Positions 32,897 to 42,302 of a stretch of 64,000 bases of DNA are shown here, piece after piece. The stretch comes from Robiginitomaculum sp. (lineage in GTDB: Bacteria > Pseudomonadota > Alphaproteobacteria > Caulobacterales > Maricaulaceae), in contig NVXG01000028.1 in NCBI GenBank assembly GCA_002733805.1, positions 1 through 64,000 on the forward strand. The letters run 5' to 3'. Position 1 is the first letter of the stretch, and each line of letters begins with the position of its first letter. The notes below the pieces were generated by a model, which ran no database searches, was not told where the DNA came from, and saw only the letters and a program-made list of their open reading frames with translations. The translations under genes were made by a program, and so were the position numbers.

Positions 32897-35497
32897 TTGT
32901 TGCCAAAGACCGGCATTGGCGAGACAACAATTTCCGCACCAGGATCGGGCGGATCCTCTACTGCCATGCGTTCAGCCACCAGTGTACAAAAAGTAGCCAA
33001 AGCAACAAAGAAAAATAGGCGCGGTTTAGCCAGAAATCTGGAGGCCCGGTGGTCGGTCGGATTTGTATTATTTTTCACCTTGCTGTTCCTGATCGTGATC
33101 GCCATGAAACTGGTCATGGAATATCGATCGGCTCGCGACGAGGTGATTTACTCACAAATTCTGGCCACAACCAATTTTGCGGAACAGGTCAAAGGAAAAA
33201 TACACGAAGTTGAAGCCAGACTTGAATCGACCACCAATGCATTGAGCGCAACCAACCGCCAAAGCAATATCACCAACAAAACCGTACTTGAGTCGCTGGT
33301 CCGCTCCGATTCTATCGATGCAATTACCTTATTACGACCGGACGGCACCGAACAGAGTGGCATCCATCATATGGATGGTGCAATTTTGCAAGCTGTGACA
33401 ACTGAACTGGCAACCCGGACCGACTTCAGTGGTGTGCTGCCCGCAGAAAACGGCATCAGTCAGATCATCGTGGCATCCAAAGCAGGCAGTAGCAGCCAGC
33501 CCTTTTACCTTGTCGCGCTTGTCAGCACGGAATGGTTGCTGGGCACGCCCAGATCGGGTCTGGTCAATCTGTTGGCAGATCATAACGGCACACCCATCGG
33601 CATTCCAGATCGTCAAGTCGGGCAATCCATTGCCGATCAATTTGGAATGAAAGCCAGTCAAATTGATTATTTTGTTCGTACCGGTCTGGTCGGTGGGATG
33701 GAAGCCAAAGGAGAGGATGGTCAAAAACTTGCGGTCGGGCTGGTCACACTGTTTTCGGGCGAGCTCGTTGTCTATCAAATTGGTGAGTTGGTGATCGACA
33801 ATGCCGCCTGGACCCGAACCCTAGTATTTTTCGTGCTGATGACGATCGCCCCTCTTCTGGTTGCTGCGGTGTTGGTGGTAATTTTGCTTAACCAGATGTC
33901 TGGTCTTCGCAATACGCGCCAAGCCCTAACCGATAGTGATGCCCGGTTCAGGTTGGCCATGGAAGGCGCCCGCAGCGGGGTTTTTGACTGGGACTTGAAC
34001 TCAGAACAAGTATTGGTCACCGATTCTTTGGCCCGGATGTTCGGGCAACAAAAAGGTGCCACCATTCCGGTCTCAGAATTTTTGAATATGGTGCATGTTG
34101 ATGATCGTGAAAAACTGAAATCGGCCTTACGTGGCGCACCAAGTAGTGGCGAGATTGATATCGAGTTTCGCGCCGCAAATTTGCCGGTGTGGTTTCAGGC
34201 CAGAGGGCGACCATGGCAAGGACAAGGACAAGAAAATAGCGGGAGAGTGGTTGGCGTTGCCATCGATATTACTGAACAAAAAGGTGCACAGTCCCGCCTG
34301 AATGCGGCCGAGACCCGACTGCGAGCTGCGCTCGAGTCCATGTCAGAGTCCTTTGTGGTTTGGGATGCCCGGCGCCGACTCATCATGTGCAACCGGAAAT
34401 TCAGTGACTTTTTTGGCATTGAACAAAAATACTTGCGAGCCGGGATCGCCTACGAAGAACTGGAAATGATGGCCGCTCGCTCGATCAAGGCCGTACACGA
34501 TGGCCGCGATGACGGAACGGTCGAAATGGAATTGGCCGATGGCCGTTGGGTCCATTTATCTGAACGGCAAACTGCCGAGGGCGGCTTGGTGGGTATTGGC
34601 ACCGATATTACGGCGATGAAAATACAAGAAACCCTGTTGGTCAAAAATGAAGCGGAATTGATCGCTTCGGTTTCAGATCTGGAAACCAGCCAAAAACGCA
34701 TTTCAGAACTGGCTGGTAAGTACCAACAGGAAAAAATTCGCGCCGAAGAAGCAAATCGGGCGAAAAGTGAATTCTTGGCCAATATGTCTCATGAATTGCG
34801 GACGCCGCTGAATGCAATTAACGGGTTTTCAGAAATCATTCAAAAAGAAATGTTTGGTCCGGTTGGAGATGCCAGATATATCGAATATGTGGGCGACATC
34901 CTGTCTTCCGGACAGCATTTATTGAATTTGATCAATGATATTCTGGATATGTCAAAAATTGAATCTGGTAAAATGACCTTGAGCACCGAGACCATTTATT
35001 GTGATGAAATGGTCGAGCAGTGTTTACGTTTGGTTCGAGGAAAAGCGGTTGAATCCAATTTGAAACTGACTTCTGAAATTGAAGATGTTCCAGATATAGA
35101 GGCTGATCCACGCGCCCTCAAACAGGTTCTGCTAAACGTCCTTTCCAATGCCATCAAGTTCACGCCAGATGGTGGCAGCGTGAATATCGAGACCCTGACA
35201 GACCCTGCAACCGGGGGGGTCATTTTCAAGGTTACAGACAGCGGCATTGGCATTTCAAAACAGGATTTGCCGAAACTGTGCACACCGTTCTCGCAAATTG
35301 AAAGCCAACACAGCAAAAGTCATAAAGGTTCGGGACTGGGCTTGGCCCTGACTAAGTCACTGGTCAACTTACATGGCGGTGAGTTTATCATCGAAAGTGA
35401 AGTTGGCACCGGCACCGTTGTAACTATTCACTTGCCACTATCACCGCCTGAGACAGAGGAAGAAGCGTCGCAAATCAATTCAATCGACGCAGCCTGA
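32897..35497 (+). CDS. Membrane PAS-domain sensor histidine kinase
   Basis: 866 residues; the TTG start at 32897 has AGGGG 7 bases upstream. A basic N-tail precedes TM1 (VGFVLFFTLLFLIVIAMKLV, about 54-73). A periplasmic sensor region of about 220 residues follows, then TM2 (LVFFVLMTIAPLLVAAVLVV, about 310-330). Two PAS domains lie at about 350-465 and 475-590 (FRLAMEGARSGVFDWDL; LESMSESFVVWDARRRL). After a coiled coil, the HisKA box SEFLANMSHELRTPLNAING has the phospho-His near residue 632. The ATPase domain has NVLSNAIKFT, DSGIGISK and GSGLGLALTKSL. The HisKA/PAS style resembles alphaproteobacterial PleC/DivJ-type kinases. There is no attached receiver. The signal is unknown. Confidence 0.93.
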   Translation: MLPKTGIGETTISAPGSGGSSTAMRSATSVQKVAKATKKNRRGLARNLEARWSVGFVLFFTLLFLIVIAMKLVMEYRSARDEVIYSQILATTNFAEQVKGKIHEVEARLESTTNALSATNRQSNITNKTVLESLVRSDSIDAITLLRPDGTEQSGIHHMDGAILQAVTTELATRTDFSGVLPAENGISQIIVASKAGSSSQPFYLVALVSTEWLLGTPRSGLVNLLADHNGTPIGIPDRQVGQSIADQFGMKASQIDYFVRTGLVGGMEAKGEDGQKLAVGLVTLFSGELVVYQIGELVIDNAAWTRTLVFFVLMTIAPLLVAAVLVVILLNQMSGLRNTRQALTDSDARFRLAMEGARSGVFDWDLNSEQVLVTDSLARMFGQQKGATIPVSEFLNMVHVDDREKLKSALRGAPSSGEIDIEFRAANLPVWFQARGRPWQGQGQENSGRVVGVAIDITEQKGAQSRLNAAETRLRAALESMSESFVVWDARRRLIMCNRKFSDFFGIEQKYLRAGIAYEELEMMAARSIKAVHDGRDDGTVEMELADGRWVHLSERQTAEGGLVGIGTDITAMKIQETLLVKNEAELIASVSDLETSQKRISELAGKYQQEKIRAEEANRAKSEFLANMSHELRTPLNAINGFSEIIQKEMFGPVGDARYIEYVGDILSSGQHLLNLINDILDMSKIESGKMTLSTETIYCDEMVEQCLRLVRGKAVESNLKLTSEIEDVPDIEADPRALKQVLLNVLSNAIKFTPDGGSVNIETLTDPATGGVIFKVTDSGIGISKQDLPKLCTPFSQIESQHSKSHKGSGLGLALTKSLVNLHGGEFIIESEVGTGTVVTIHLPLSPPETEEEASQINSIDAA

Positions 35498-35523
35498 TCT
35501 ACCCATACTATCTCAAACCCCAT

Positions 35524-36024
35524 TCACCGGACTGGTGGTGGACGTTTTGCGACGGGCCGGGTCATTTTTTCGATCACCCGAATTCGCGCTTGTGGTTCCA
35601 TGTCCTTTAAAATTCCTAAAATGATCATTTGCCCAAAGCCGGATTCTGCGACCTCGGCTTGACGTAACTCGTGCAACGCTGTTTCCACCGCCGCCACATT
35701 CATTGGATCACTTTTCAACAATTGATAGACTTGTTGTTTGGCCTTTCGCACTCTGGTTACATGTTGACGATGTTCTCTTTTGTGCGATGACATAACCCTT
35801 CGCGCACGGCGCTTTTCCGATGCTGGCAATGCCTGAAAAAACCGTCTTCCATCAAATGACCGGATTCCTGCATTTAGTGGCGGACCGGAGTTGTTTTGCA
35901 TAACAGAAGACGGCTGTGGCATTTGTTTTTTGGCAATGGCCAAACCGGCAAATCCACCGACAATCAGTAAATTGAGCGCCAAAGAAAATAATAGCATCCA
36001 GAACACGCCACGATGTTGGGTCAT
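35524..36024 (-). CDS. Periplasmic heavy-metal-sensor-like protein (CpxP/Spy/CnrX type)
   Basis: 166 residues with one N-terminal membrane anchor (VFWMLLFSLALNLLIVGGFAGLAI). The periplasmic part is a charged helical hairpin (RRFFQALPASEKRRARRVMSS, REHRQHVTRVRKAKQQVYQLL, VAAVETALHELRQAE, ILKDMEPQARIRVIEKM). The alternation of Arg/Gln/His helices with an LxxxDP..AAVExAL pattern is that of the 'periplasmic heavy metal sensor' family. It overlaps the anti-sigma gene by 4 bases, so it belongs to the sigma operon and may bring a periplasmic signal to the anti-sigma factor, as CnrX does to CnrY/CnrH. Confidence 0.75.
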   Translation of the reverse strand: MTQHRGVFWMLLFSLALNLLIVGGFAGLAIAKKQMPQPSSVMQNNSGPPLNAGIRSFDGRRFFQALPASEKRRARRVMSSHKREHRQHVTRVRKAKQQVYQLLKSDPMNVAAVETALHELRQAEVAESGFGQMIILGILKDMEPQARIRVIEKMTRPVAKRPPPVR

Positions 36025-36512
36025 GTTCCCACTCCTGGTTCCAATACAAATGAACGATCAGAAAATACCTGCACATCCCAGTAGGCGGTATCTTGCGTAT
36101 TGATCATTATATCCCCACCAAGATACCCACCGACGACACCTGATGCGACCAGCAGCAAGATGCTGGCAAAGGCAAAGCCCATCGCATGCTTGCCTTGCCC
36201 GAAGATCATGGCAAACAAACCTGTAAAGCTGAAGGTGTCTGTGGGCACCTTGGAGACAAAAGATCGCAAAATATTTTTACGCAATTCCGTACCGGATTGT
36301 TGGCGCGGTAAAGTTGCCAAATTACTATCTAACTTCACTTCAGATTTTAGAACCTCCATCGTTTCATCAGGATATATTTCTGCCAAGGCAATTGCTGAAT
36401 TTTGGTATTGCACGGGCCATTGCTCTACGTCCGCGCCATAGGCTGCCGCCAATTCCTTGAACCGTTCCATGGTCATACCTGATTTCATTGCCTTACCCTC
36501 GTCTTTGGTCAT
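36021..36512 (-). CDS. Probable membrane anti-sigma factor
   Basis: 163 residues. The cytosolic N-terminus (MERFKELAAAYGADVEQWP) has the 'L..YGAD...WP' pattern of alphaproteobacterial anti-sigma-like proteins. One membrane segment (MGFAFASILLLVASGVVGGYLG, about 108-130) and a short periplasmic tail ending in DRSFVLEPGVGT follow. It lies between an ECF sigma factor and a periplasmic sensor gene, overlapping each by 4 bases (ATGA), the classic sigma/anti-sigma arrangement. The assignment rests on topology and context; a zinc-binding HxxxCxxC motif is absent. Confidence 0.7.
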   Translation of the reverse strand: MTKDEGKAMKSGMTMERFKELAAAYGADVEQWPVQYQNSAIALAEIYPDETMEVLKSEVKLDSNLATLPRQQSGTELRKNILRSFVSKVPTDTFSFTGLFAMIFGQGKHAMGFAFASILLLVASGVVGGYLGGDIMINTQDTAYWDVQVFSDRSFVLEPGVGT

Positions 36513-37096
36513 TTCGATAATAATTCCTGCTTTTGATCTTCCAGAATTGAACGCAAAGCGCGCCGCCCACGTGACAATAATGATTCCAGAGCTTCAACAC
36601 TGATTTCCATGATACTGGCCGCCTCGATATTGCCCATTTCCTGCAAATGACAAAGCGTAAGCGCCGCTCGTTGCCGTGGTGCCAGCTTGCCCATTGCAGT
36701 TTCGACCTGCAAGGCTACTTGTCTTTGAACAATTGTTTGTTCTGCACCTATCGCGTCCTCATCTACCAGCTCGGGAAGAACGTCCATGTAGACCTCCCGC
36801 TTTTTACACAATCGATCATAGCATAAATTAATCGCCACACGGTGCATCCACGTCTTGAACATGGCTGCGCCCGGCTTCCATTTTGCAGCATGTATCCAAA
36901 CCTTCAGGAAAACCTCCTGTGCCACATCTTCTGCTTCTACCGGATCATTCAACATATGTCGGGCGAGCGCGACCATAGCGCCCAAATGCCGATCAACCAA
37001 TTGTTGGGCGGCATGGGAATCACCCGCAGCAATCTGGCGAACCAGTTGTCCATCTGGGTCCTCTTTTTGCCAATTTGCCTTGCCAAATGCCAACAA
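36509..37096 (-). CDS. ECF-type sigma-70 family RNA polymerase sigma factor
   Basis: 195 residues. Region 2 (about 25-95) has LVDRHLGAMVALARHMLNDP, AEDVAQEVFLKVW and WKPGAAMFKTWMHRVAINLCYD. Region 4 (about 130-185) has LAPRQRAALTLCHLQEMGNIEAASIMEISVEALES with the last helix LLSRGRRALR. This is the pattern of ECF sigma factors with an 'AxMxTWLxxVAxNLC' helix. Starts are two successive TTG codons at 37096, without a strong ribosome site. It forms an operon with the anti-sigma and the periplasmic sensor genes, and lies 89 bases downstream of the EF-hand gene. The target promoters are unknown. Confidence 0.9.
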   Translation of the reverse strand: MLAFGKANWQKEDPDGQLVRQIAAGDSHAAQQLVDRHLGAMVALARHMLNDPVEAEDVAQEVFLKVWIHAAKWKPGAAMFKTWMHRVAINLCYDRLCKKREVYMDVLPELVDEDAIGAEQTIVQRQVALQVETAMGKLAPRQRAALTLCHLQEMGNIEAASIMEISVEALESLLSRGRRALRSILEDQKQELLSK

Positions 37097-37185
37097 CTCA
37101 ACCCAGTTCCTGTAATCCCAACATCCGGTTTGGTACGTCAGTCAAATCTCGTCAAGCTCCATGGTTCCGGCATTTGCAGAAACAC

Positions 37186-37899
37186 TCAATGACGACCGAA
37201 AGGTGGGCGACCTAGCCTAGGTCGCGCCTCTTCTATTTCTTCGCGGGTCACCACACCATTTTTGTCCAGATCAAAATGATGCATGAGCGGACCACTGGAA
37301 GAAACAAACTCCTGTTTTGAAATTTGTCCGTCCTTGTTGATGTCCAATCGAGTTTGCATCGCTTCGTGTTTGGAATGATGCTGTTGTTTTCGCACGTTGC
37401 GGTCTTCTGCATTCAGAAACCCGTCTTGATTCACATCCAGCCCCGTAAATTTTTCTCTTTGTGCCGCAATATGTTCCTCTTTAGAGATGGCACCATCCGC
37501 ATTGGTATCGACACGCTCAAACTTAGGTGACGGTGCAGATGAAAACTCATCCCAGGAAATATTGCCATCATTATTGCTATCTGCCACCAGTTGGTGATCC
37601 ATTTTGCGGCCGAAACGGTCTAATTTCTTTGAAGCACGATGTTCCTTTCGGGCAAAGCGTTGTTCTGGATCATCCAGAAACCCATTGCCGTCCCGATCCA
37701 ATCGATCAAACAAGATACCTCGGGCCTGTTTGGCCTCATCGCTGTTTACTCGACCGTCTTTATTGATATCGGCCAGTTCAAACAAATGAGCCGGAGACAG
37801 TCCCGGCCCTGGTCCCGGATGTTTCATCGCTGGCGAAGCAAGAGCTACGCTCGCCGTTGCGCTGACTAAACCGAAGGTGACTAAGATAAAATTTCGCAT
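37186..37899 (-). CDS. Secreted protein with seven EF-hand motifs
   Basis: 237 residues; the ATG at 37899 has AAGGAGA 7 bases upstream. A signal peptide (FILVTFGLVSATASVALAS) leads to a periplasmic or secreted mature protein. Seven 12-residue calcium loops can be counted: DINKDGRVNSDE, DRDGNGFLDDPE, DSNNDGNISWDE, DTNADGAISKEE, DVNQDGFLNAED, DINKDGQISKQE and DLDKNGVVTREE. All keep Asp1, Gly6 and an acidic residue 12 except small deviations (Asn/Gly at 5-6). It would be a multi-site Ca2+ binder. It lies upstream of the sigma operon on the same strand, so calcium could be part of that stress response; that link is inferred. Confidence 0.88.
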   Translation of the reverse strand: MRNFILVTFGLVSATASVALASPAMKHPGPGPGLSPAHLFELADINKDGRVNSDEAKQARGILFDRLDRDGNGFLDDPEQRFARKEHRASKKLDRFGRKMDHQLVADSNNDGNISWDEFSSAPSPKFERVDTNADGAISKEEHIAAQREKFTGLDVNQDGFLNAEDRNVRKQQHHSKHEAMQTRLDINKDGQISKQEFVSSSGPLMHHFDLDKNGVVTREEIEEARPRLGRPPFGRH

Positions 37900-37948
37900 G
37901 TTATTTCTCCTTACGCCCCACCCATGCATCTACTAAACGCAGGTAAAA

Positions 37949-40861
37949 TTACTTTCCGTCGGCGTGAATCAAAACTATTTGATCCAGAACCATCGAAACG
38001 TGTTGGCGTCGCGCAACGATCAAGGCTTCCATCTCATCAATGCAATTCATTTTTGTTCCATCCAGTAGAACATCCTGCAACCGCGCTGGTATTTGTTGCG
38101 CCGAACCGATACGGCCAATTGCCAAGCCCGTGATCTGCAATATCCGATGAAAAAAGTTATGGGTTTGGCTTAGTTCTCCTTGTTCCTTTTCCGATATCAA
38201 GCTGTGAATACGCTCATCAAAACCCATTAGGTCATGATCAAAAAAAGAGCTTGGTAATGTCAGCCCCGGAGCCACCAATCGGATGCTTTGCAAGATAAAT
38301 TCTAACTCAACCAAACCACCGGACCCCGCTTTTAAATCCCACTCTCCCAAAGCAGGTTTTTCCTGATTCAGTCGTAACCGCATCGCGGCAATATCCGCTT
38401 GAATTTTTGCTCGGTCTCTTGGTTGATTCAAGATAAACTGCATACTGGCGGAAGCGTCATCGGCGAATGTTTGGCTAGATGCACAAACAATTCGAGCCCG
38501 GGTCAGTGCTTGCAACTCCCAGGTCAGGGCATCTTGTTGATAGTATGATTTCAAGGCCGATAATTCGATCGCGATCGGCCCGGCTCGACCTGATGGCCGC
38601 AACTGCATATCCACTTCATACAAACTCCCTTGGGAAGTCGGTGCTGATAATGCCGAAATCAAGCGCCTTGTGAACCGGGATGCCCAAACTTCGGGTCGGC
38701 TTTGCGCTGTACTGTCAGCTCCGTCGCGGGGCTCAGTGTAAACTAGAATCAAATCAAGATCAGAGTTGGGCATCATCTCGCGAGCGCCCAATTTACCCAA
38801 ACCCAAAACAGCCCATTGAGCATCGGCACTGCCTGATGAAGCGGATAATTCGAGCGCCACTTTTGTCGATAAGCCTGCAATGGCTGCATCTGCCAAACTG
38901 GTATAGCCACTGGCCACCAATGCCGGATCGGCTTGCCCACCCAAAAGCTTGGAGCCGATGAAAAAAAACTCTTCCTGGCTGGCGCGCCGGGCCACATCCA
39001 TCGCGGCTTCCATATCCGAGGCTTGTTTTATTTTTTTCCGTAGCTCGCTTTGATCTGTTATTTTGTCTGAGCTCCAGCGGTCAGTGCTTACGATCAAAAT
39101 TTCGAGTACATGGGGTCGCGAGGAAAGAATTTCAGCCATACGAGGAGCCAATACCAGAATATCCAACAATCGGGTCATCAGACCGGGGCAATTGGCAAAA
39201 AGGGAAAGCACCTGAACACCGGCGGGTAATGCTTCAAAAAACTTGGTAAATCCAACGAAAGCGATATCTGGATCAGCGTTCTTTGCCAAAGCATCTACCA
39301 ATTCCGGAGCCAGTTGAACAAGTAATCTGCGAGCCCGTTCAGTTCTGGTTGCCCGCACCCGTCCAGCCATCCAGTTTCTTAGTCTTTCCACCACTTCGGC
39401 TGGATTTTTGAAACCAATATCTTCCAATTTACGAACGGTATCTGGATGGTTCTCCATGCCAGACAAGTCCAACTCTCCTGATATCTCCTGTACCGGTACT
39501 CCATGAAACAAGGACTGGGTTAATTCGGAAACTTCGCTGGTGCAGATTTGTAAATCAGACTGAAACGCAACAAAATCTGTGTAACCCAACAATCCCAGAT
39601 ATTCAGTTGGGCCGGATTGGCTTGTCGGAATTTCGTGGGTTTGACGATCATCAACCATTTGCAAGGCGTGCTCTACGCGTCGCAGAAAAAGATAGTCATT
39701 GGATAAAGCTGTCTCTGTTGATGGTGCGATTAAGCCTTCACTGGCCAGTTTCGATAATGTGTCTAACGTATGTTGGAGCCGCAATTTCGAATTTCGGCCT
39801 CCATGAATTAATTGCAGTGTCTGCACAAATAACTCGACCTCTCGAATTCCACCCACCCCCAGTTTGACGTTAAACCCGGGTGCCGGAGAACGCGGTTGGT
39901 TGGCCCCGAACAAAATTTGCTTGCGAATTTGGTGAATATCTTCAATCGCGGCAAAATCTAGATTTTGTCGCCAGATAAAGGGGCGCATCTGTTCCAAAAA
40001 TTCCATGCCAGCGGTTTGGTTTCCGCCAATGATTCTGGCTTTGATCCAGGCGGCCCGCTCCCACGTTTGTCCAACGCTTTCATAGTATCCCAGCGCAGCA
40101 TGGGTTGAAAGAGAAATCGGTGTTGACGAGGGATCTGGGCGCAATCGCAGATCAACTCTAAACCCGTATCCGTGCTCGCTAACATCAGACAACAGACTGG
40201 CGACATCTCTGCCAAGCCGTACATAGTCCTGTGCGCTCGGGGCTTTCTCATCATGTTCTGCATGCTCAGGGTCAAAGAAAAAAGCCAGATCAACATCGCT
40301 GGAATAATTAAGCTCACACCCGCCCAATTTGCCAAATGCGACGATGAAAAACCCGCCATACTCTGGCAAAGATTCGGGCACAGGTTTTGATTTTCCGGCG
40401 CGCATCGCAACATATTGCTGCCAAGCGAATGCCAAACACCGGGCGATCATCCGGTCTGCAAAGCTTGAAAATTCCTGAGCAACCCTATCTGTGCCCCAAA
40501 CACCGGCCAGATCAATCAGAGCCAGACACAAATGGAATTGTCTTTTTACCAAGCGCAATTGTTGTCGAAATTCACCCGGTTTTTGTCCAAGTTCATCAGG
40601 AAGGTTCTCCATAACCAACGCCAAAGCACCCTCAGGTCCGTGTCGTTTCAAAACGTCTATTTGGTCAGGAAAAGCCAGCAGTAGCCCGGAAAGGTAGGGG
40701 GAGTTGGAAATCACCCCAGCAAGTAATTTTTCGATCAACGCATCTCCAGCCGCTAATTTGGTTACTCGCTGTTTGTCTGCCGGTTCCAACACGGCAGAAA
40801 CTGGCAAACGCGCAGCATCGGGTATGAATTTGCTTTTGGTCACATCGGTAAGGTGAACCAA
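37949..40861 (-). CDS. glnE: Bifunctional glutamine synthetase adenylyltransferase/deadenylase
   Basis: A 970-residue GlnE, close to the usual 950. It adds and removes AMP on glutamine synthetase in response to PII. There are two nucleotidyltransferase domains. The N-terminal one (deadenylation) has LGGCELNYSSDVDLAFFFD near residue 175. The C-terminal one (adenylation) has GLGKLGAREMMPNSDLDLIL near 700. Each has the G-S/N-D-x-D pattern and a following helical domain (GVGGIREVELFVQTLQLIHG; KAGSGGLVELEFILQSIRL). The start is TTG at 40861. It follows the sensor kinase gene by 31 bases and may end the degP-RR-HK-glnE unit. Confidence 0.97.
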   Translation of the reverse strand: MVHLTDVTKSKFIPDAARLPVSAVLEPADKQRVTKLAAGDALIEKLLAGVISNSPYLSGLLLAFPDQIDVLKRHGPEGALALVMENLPDELGQKPGEFRQQLRLVKRQFHLCLALIDLAGVWGTDRVAQEFSSFADRMIARCLAFAWQQYVAMRAGKSKPVPESLPEYGGFFIVAFGKLGGCELNYSSDVDLAFFFDPEHAEHDEKAPSAQDYVRLGRDVASLLSDVSEHGYGFRVDLRLRPDPSSTPISLSTHAALGYYESVGQTWERAAWIKARIIGGNQTAGMEFLEQMRPFIWRQNLDFAAIEDIHQIRKQILFGANQPRSPAPGFNVKLGVGGIREVELFVQTLQLIHGGRNSKLRLQHTLDTLSKLASEGLIAPSTETALSNDYLFLRRVEHALQMVDDRQTHEIPTSQSGPTEYLGLLGYTDFVAFQSDLQICTSEVSELTQSLFHGVPVQEISGELDLSGMENHPDTVRKLEDIGFKNPAEVVERLRNWMAGRVRATRTERARRLLVQLAPELVDALAKNADPDIAFVGFTKFFEALPAGVQVLSLFANCPGLMTRLLDILVLAPRMAEILSSRPHVLEILIVSTDRWSSDKITDQSELRKKIKQASDMEAAMDVARRASQEEFFFIGSKLLGGQADPALVASGYTSLADAAIAGLSTKVALELSASSGSADAQWAVLGLGKLGAREMMPNSDLDLILVYTEPRDGADSTAQSRPEVWASRFTRRLISALSAPTSQGSLYEVDMQLRPSGRAGPIAIELSALKSYYQQDALTWELQALTRARIVCASSQTFADDASASMQFILNQPRDRAKIQADIAAMRLRLNQEKPALGEWDLKAGSGGLVELEFILQSIRLVAPGLTLPSSFFDHDLMGFDERIHSLISEKEQGELSQTHNFFHRILQITGLAIGRIGSAQQIPARLQDVLLDGTKMNCIDEMEALIVARRQHVSMVLDQIVLIHADGK

Positions 40862-40892
40862 CTACAATATTCTTCAAAGCGATTTTGTGAGT

Positions 40893-42302
40893 TTATTTTT
40901 TTGTGCGACGCACACGTGGGAAAATAAGAGCAACCCGCAATCCGGGACGATCCCCATCTTCTGATCCGGGACCATCATCAATAACCAATTTCGCGGAATG
41001 AATTTCGGCAATTGCTTTAACCAATGACAAGCCCAACCCGCTTCCTTGTCTGGACCGACTTCCTTCCAACCGGACAAAGCGCCGCAGTATCTCTTCTCGC
41101 TTTTCCACCGGCACACCTATGCCCGTATCTGTTACAGATATTTCAACCTCACCACTTCTACATTTTCGAAGGCGTAGCATTATTGCATCGCCTGATTCAG
41201 TATACTTGACCGAATTATCCACGAGATTTGATATGCCTTGAGCGATCAACCCGCGATCGGCCCGAATGCGTAAATCTGATTGAATTTCACAGCCAAACGA
41301 CCTGTTTTGATCTTCACAGACCGGTCCATATAATTCCGCGATATCTTCAACCAGTGGAGCCGGGTCAATGGACTGAAAAACATTTCTTTGTTCCCCAGAT
41401 TCAAGGCGCGAAATGCGTTGGATCGAATTGAATATGCCAAGCAACTCATCTGCATCATCCAAGGTTGACTCTAACACGCCCGGTGATTGGTCTTTTTTCT
41501 CCCGCACGGCCTGCTCCAGCCTGGCTCGCATTCTGGTAAGAGGTGAGCGCAAGTCATGGGCAATTGAATCTCCCGCATACATGCTGGTAGCCATCAAGCT
41601 CTCAATCCGGTTCAGCATTTGATTGAGGTTGCCCGACAACTCATCCAGTTCATCATTGGTGTGGTTGCGTGGTGCGCGGCGTTTAAGGTCTCCGGCCATC
41701 ACGTCCCGCGCAACAGCGTTCAAGGCTTCGATTCGATTGGCAAAGCGCCGACTGGTCAGTGCACCGGATAACAGACCCAGCACCAACACCAACGCCGCAC
41801 CAATCCACATGGCTTGAATAATTTGCCCGGCAATACGCGCCTGGTCTTCGATATCAACCGCAACCAACAAAAGGTAGTTATTTGGAAGTCGAATCATCCG
41901 GGCTCGGGCTCGATGCTCAGCAGTTCCATCATCAGAACCGGCATCAATCCGATAGGTAAACCTAAAAAAACCAGACTGATCTGCAGCATTGTTCGGCAAT
42001 CCATTCAGGTTGCCCGAAACCCGCTCGCCAGTGGCGCGGGTAAATAAATATAGATACAGACTATCGGTGGCACTTCGCTCAACCACACCTCGATTTACAC
42101 CGTTAATGCCATTGGTTCGATAGAGAGAACTTAGCGAATTAAGCTCTTGAGTCAGCAAGCTATCGGTTTGACGGGACAACGCACCAGCTGTTGATTGATA
42201 CACAAACAGCAACATAGCCAGTGTCGACACCGCAAACAGCAATGCAACAAACAAGGTAATTCGAAAGGTTGTTGTTCTAACAAATGCCGGTAGTGGTTTC
42301 AT
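40893..42302 (-). CDS. EnvZ/CpxA-like sensor histidine kinase
   Basis: 469 residues. TM1 is at 12-33 (RITLFVALLFAVSTLAMLLF), followed by a periplasmic domain of about 125 residues. TM2 is near 165-185 (MWIGAALVLVLGLLSGAL). HAMP follows (ALNAVARDVMAGDLKRRAP). The HisKA box is MYAGDSIAHDLRSPLTRMRA with the phospho-His near residue 250. The ATPase domain has NLVDNSVKYTESG, DTGIGVPVEKREEI and GSGLGLSLVKAIAE. It overlaps the response regulator by 4 bases (ATGA). The degP gene upstream suggests an envelope-stress circuit. A FeuP/FeuQ relationship is possible but is from memory of gene order in rhizobia. Confidence 0.93.
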   Translation of the reverse strand: MKPLPAFVRTTTFRITLFVALLFAVSTLAMLLFVYQSTAGALSRQTDSLLTQELNSLSSLYRTNGINGVNRGVVERSATDSLYLYLFTRATGERVSGNLNGLPNNAADQSGFFRFTYRIDAGSDDGTAEHRARARMIRLPNNYLLLVAVDIEDQARIAGQIIQAMWIGAALVLVLGLLSGALTSRRFANRIEALNAVARDVMAGDLKRRAPRNHTNDELDELSGNLNQMLNRIESLMATSMYAGDSIAHDLRSPLTRMRARLEQAVREKKDQSPGVLESTLDDADELLGIFNSIQRISRLESGEQRNVFQSIDPAPLVEDIAELYGPVCEDQNRSFGCEIQSDLRIRADRGLIAQGISNLVDNSVKYTESGDAIMLRLRKCRSGEVEISVTDTGIGVPVEKREEILRRFVRLEGSRSRQGSGLGLSLVKAIAEIHSAKLVIDDGPGSEDGDRPGLRVALIFPRVRRTKK

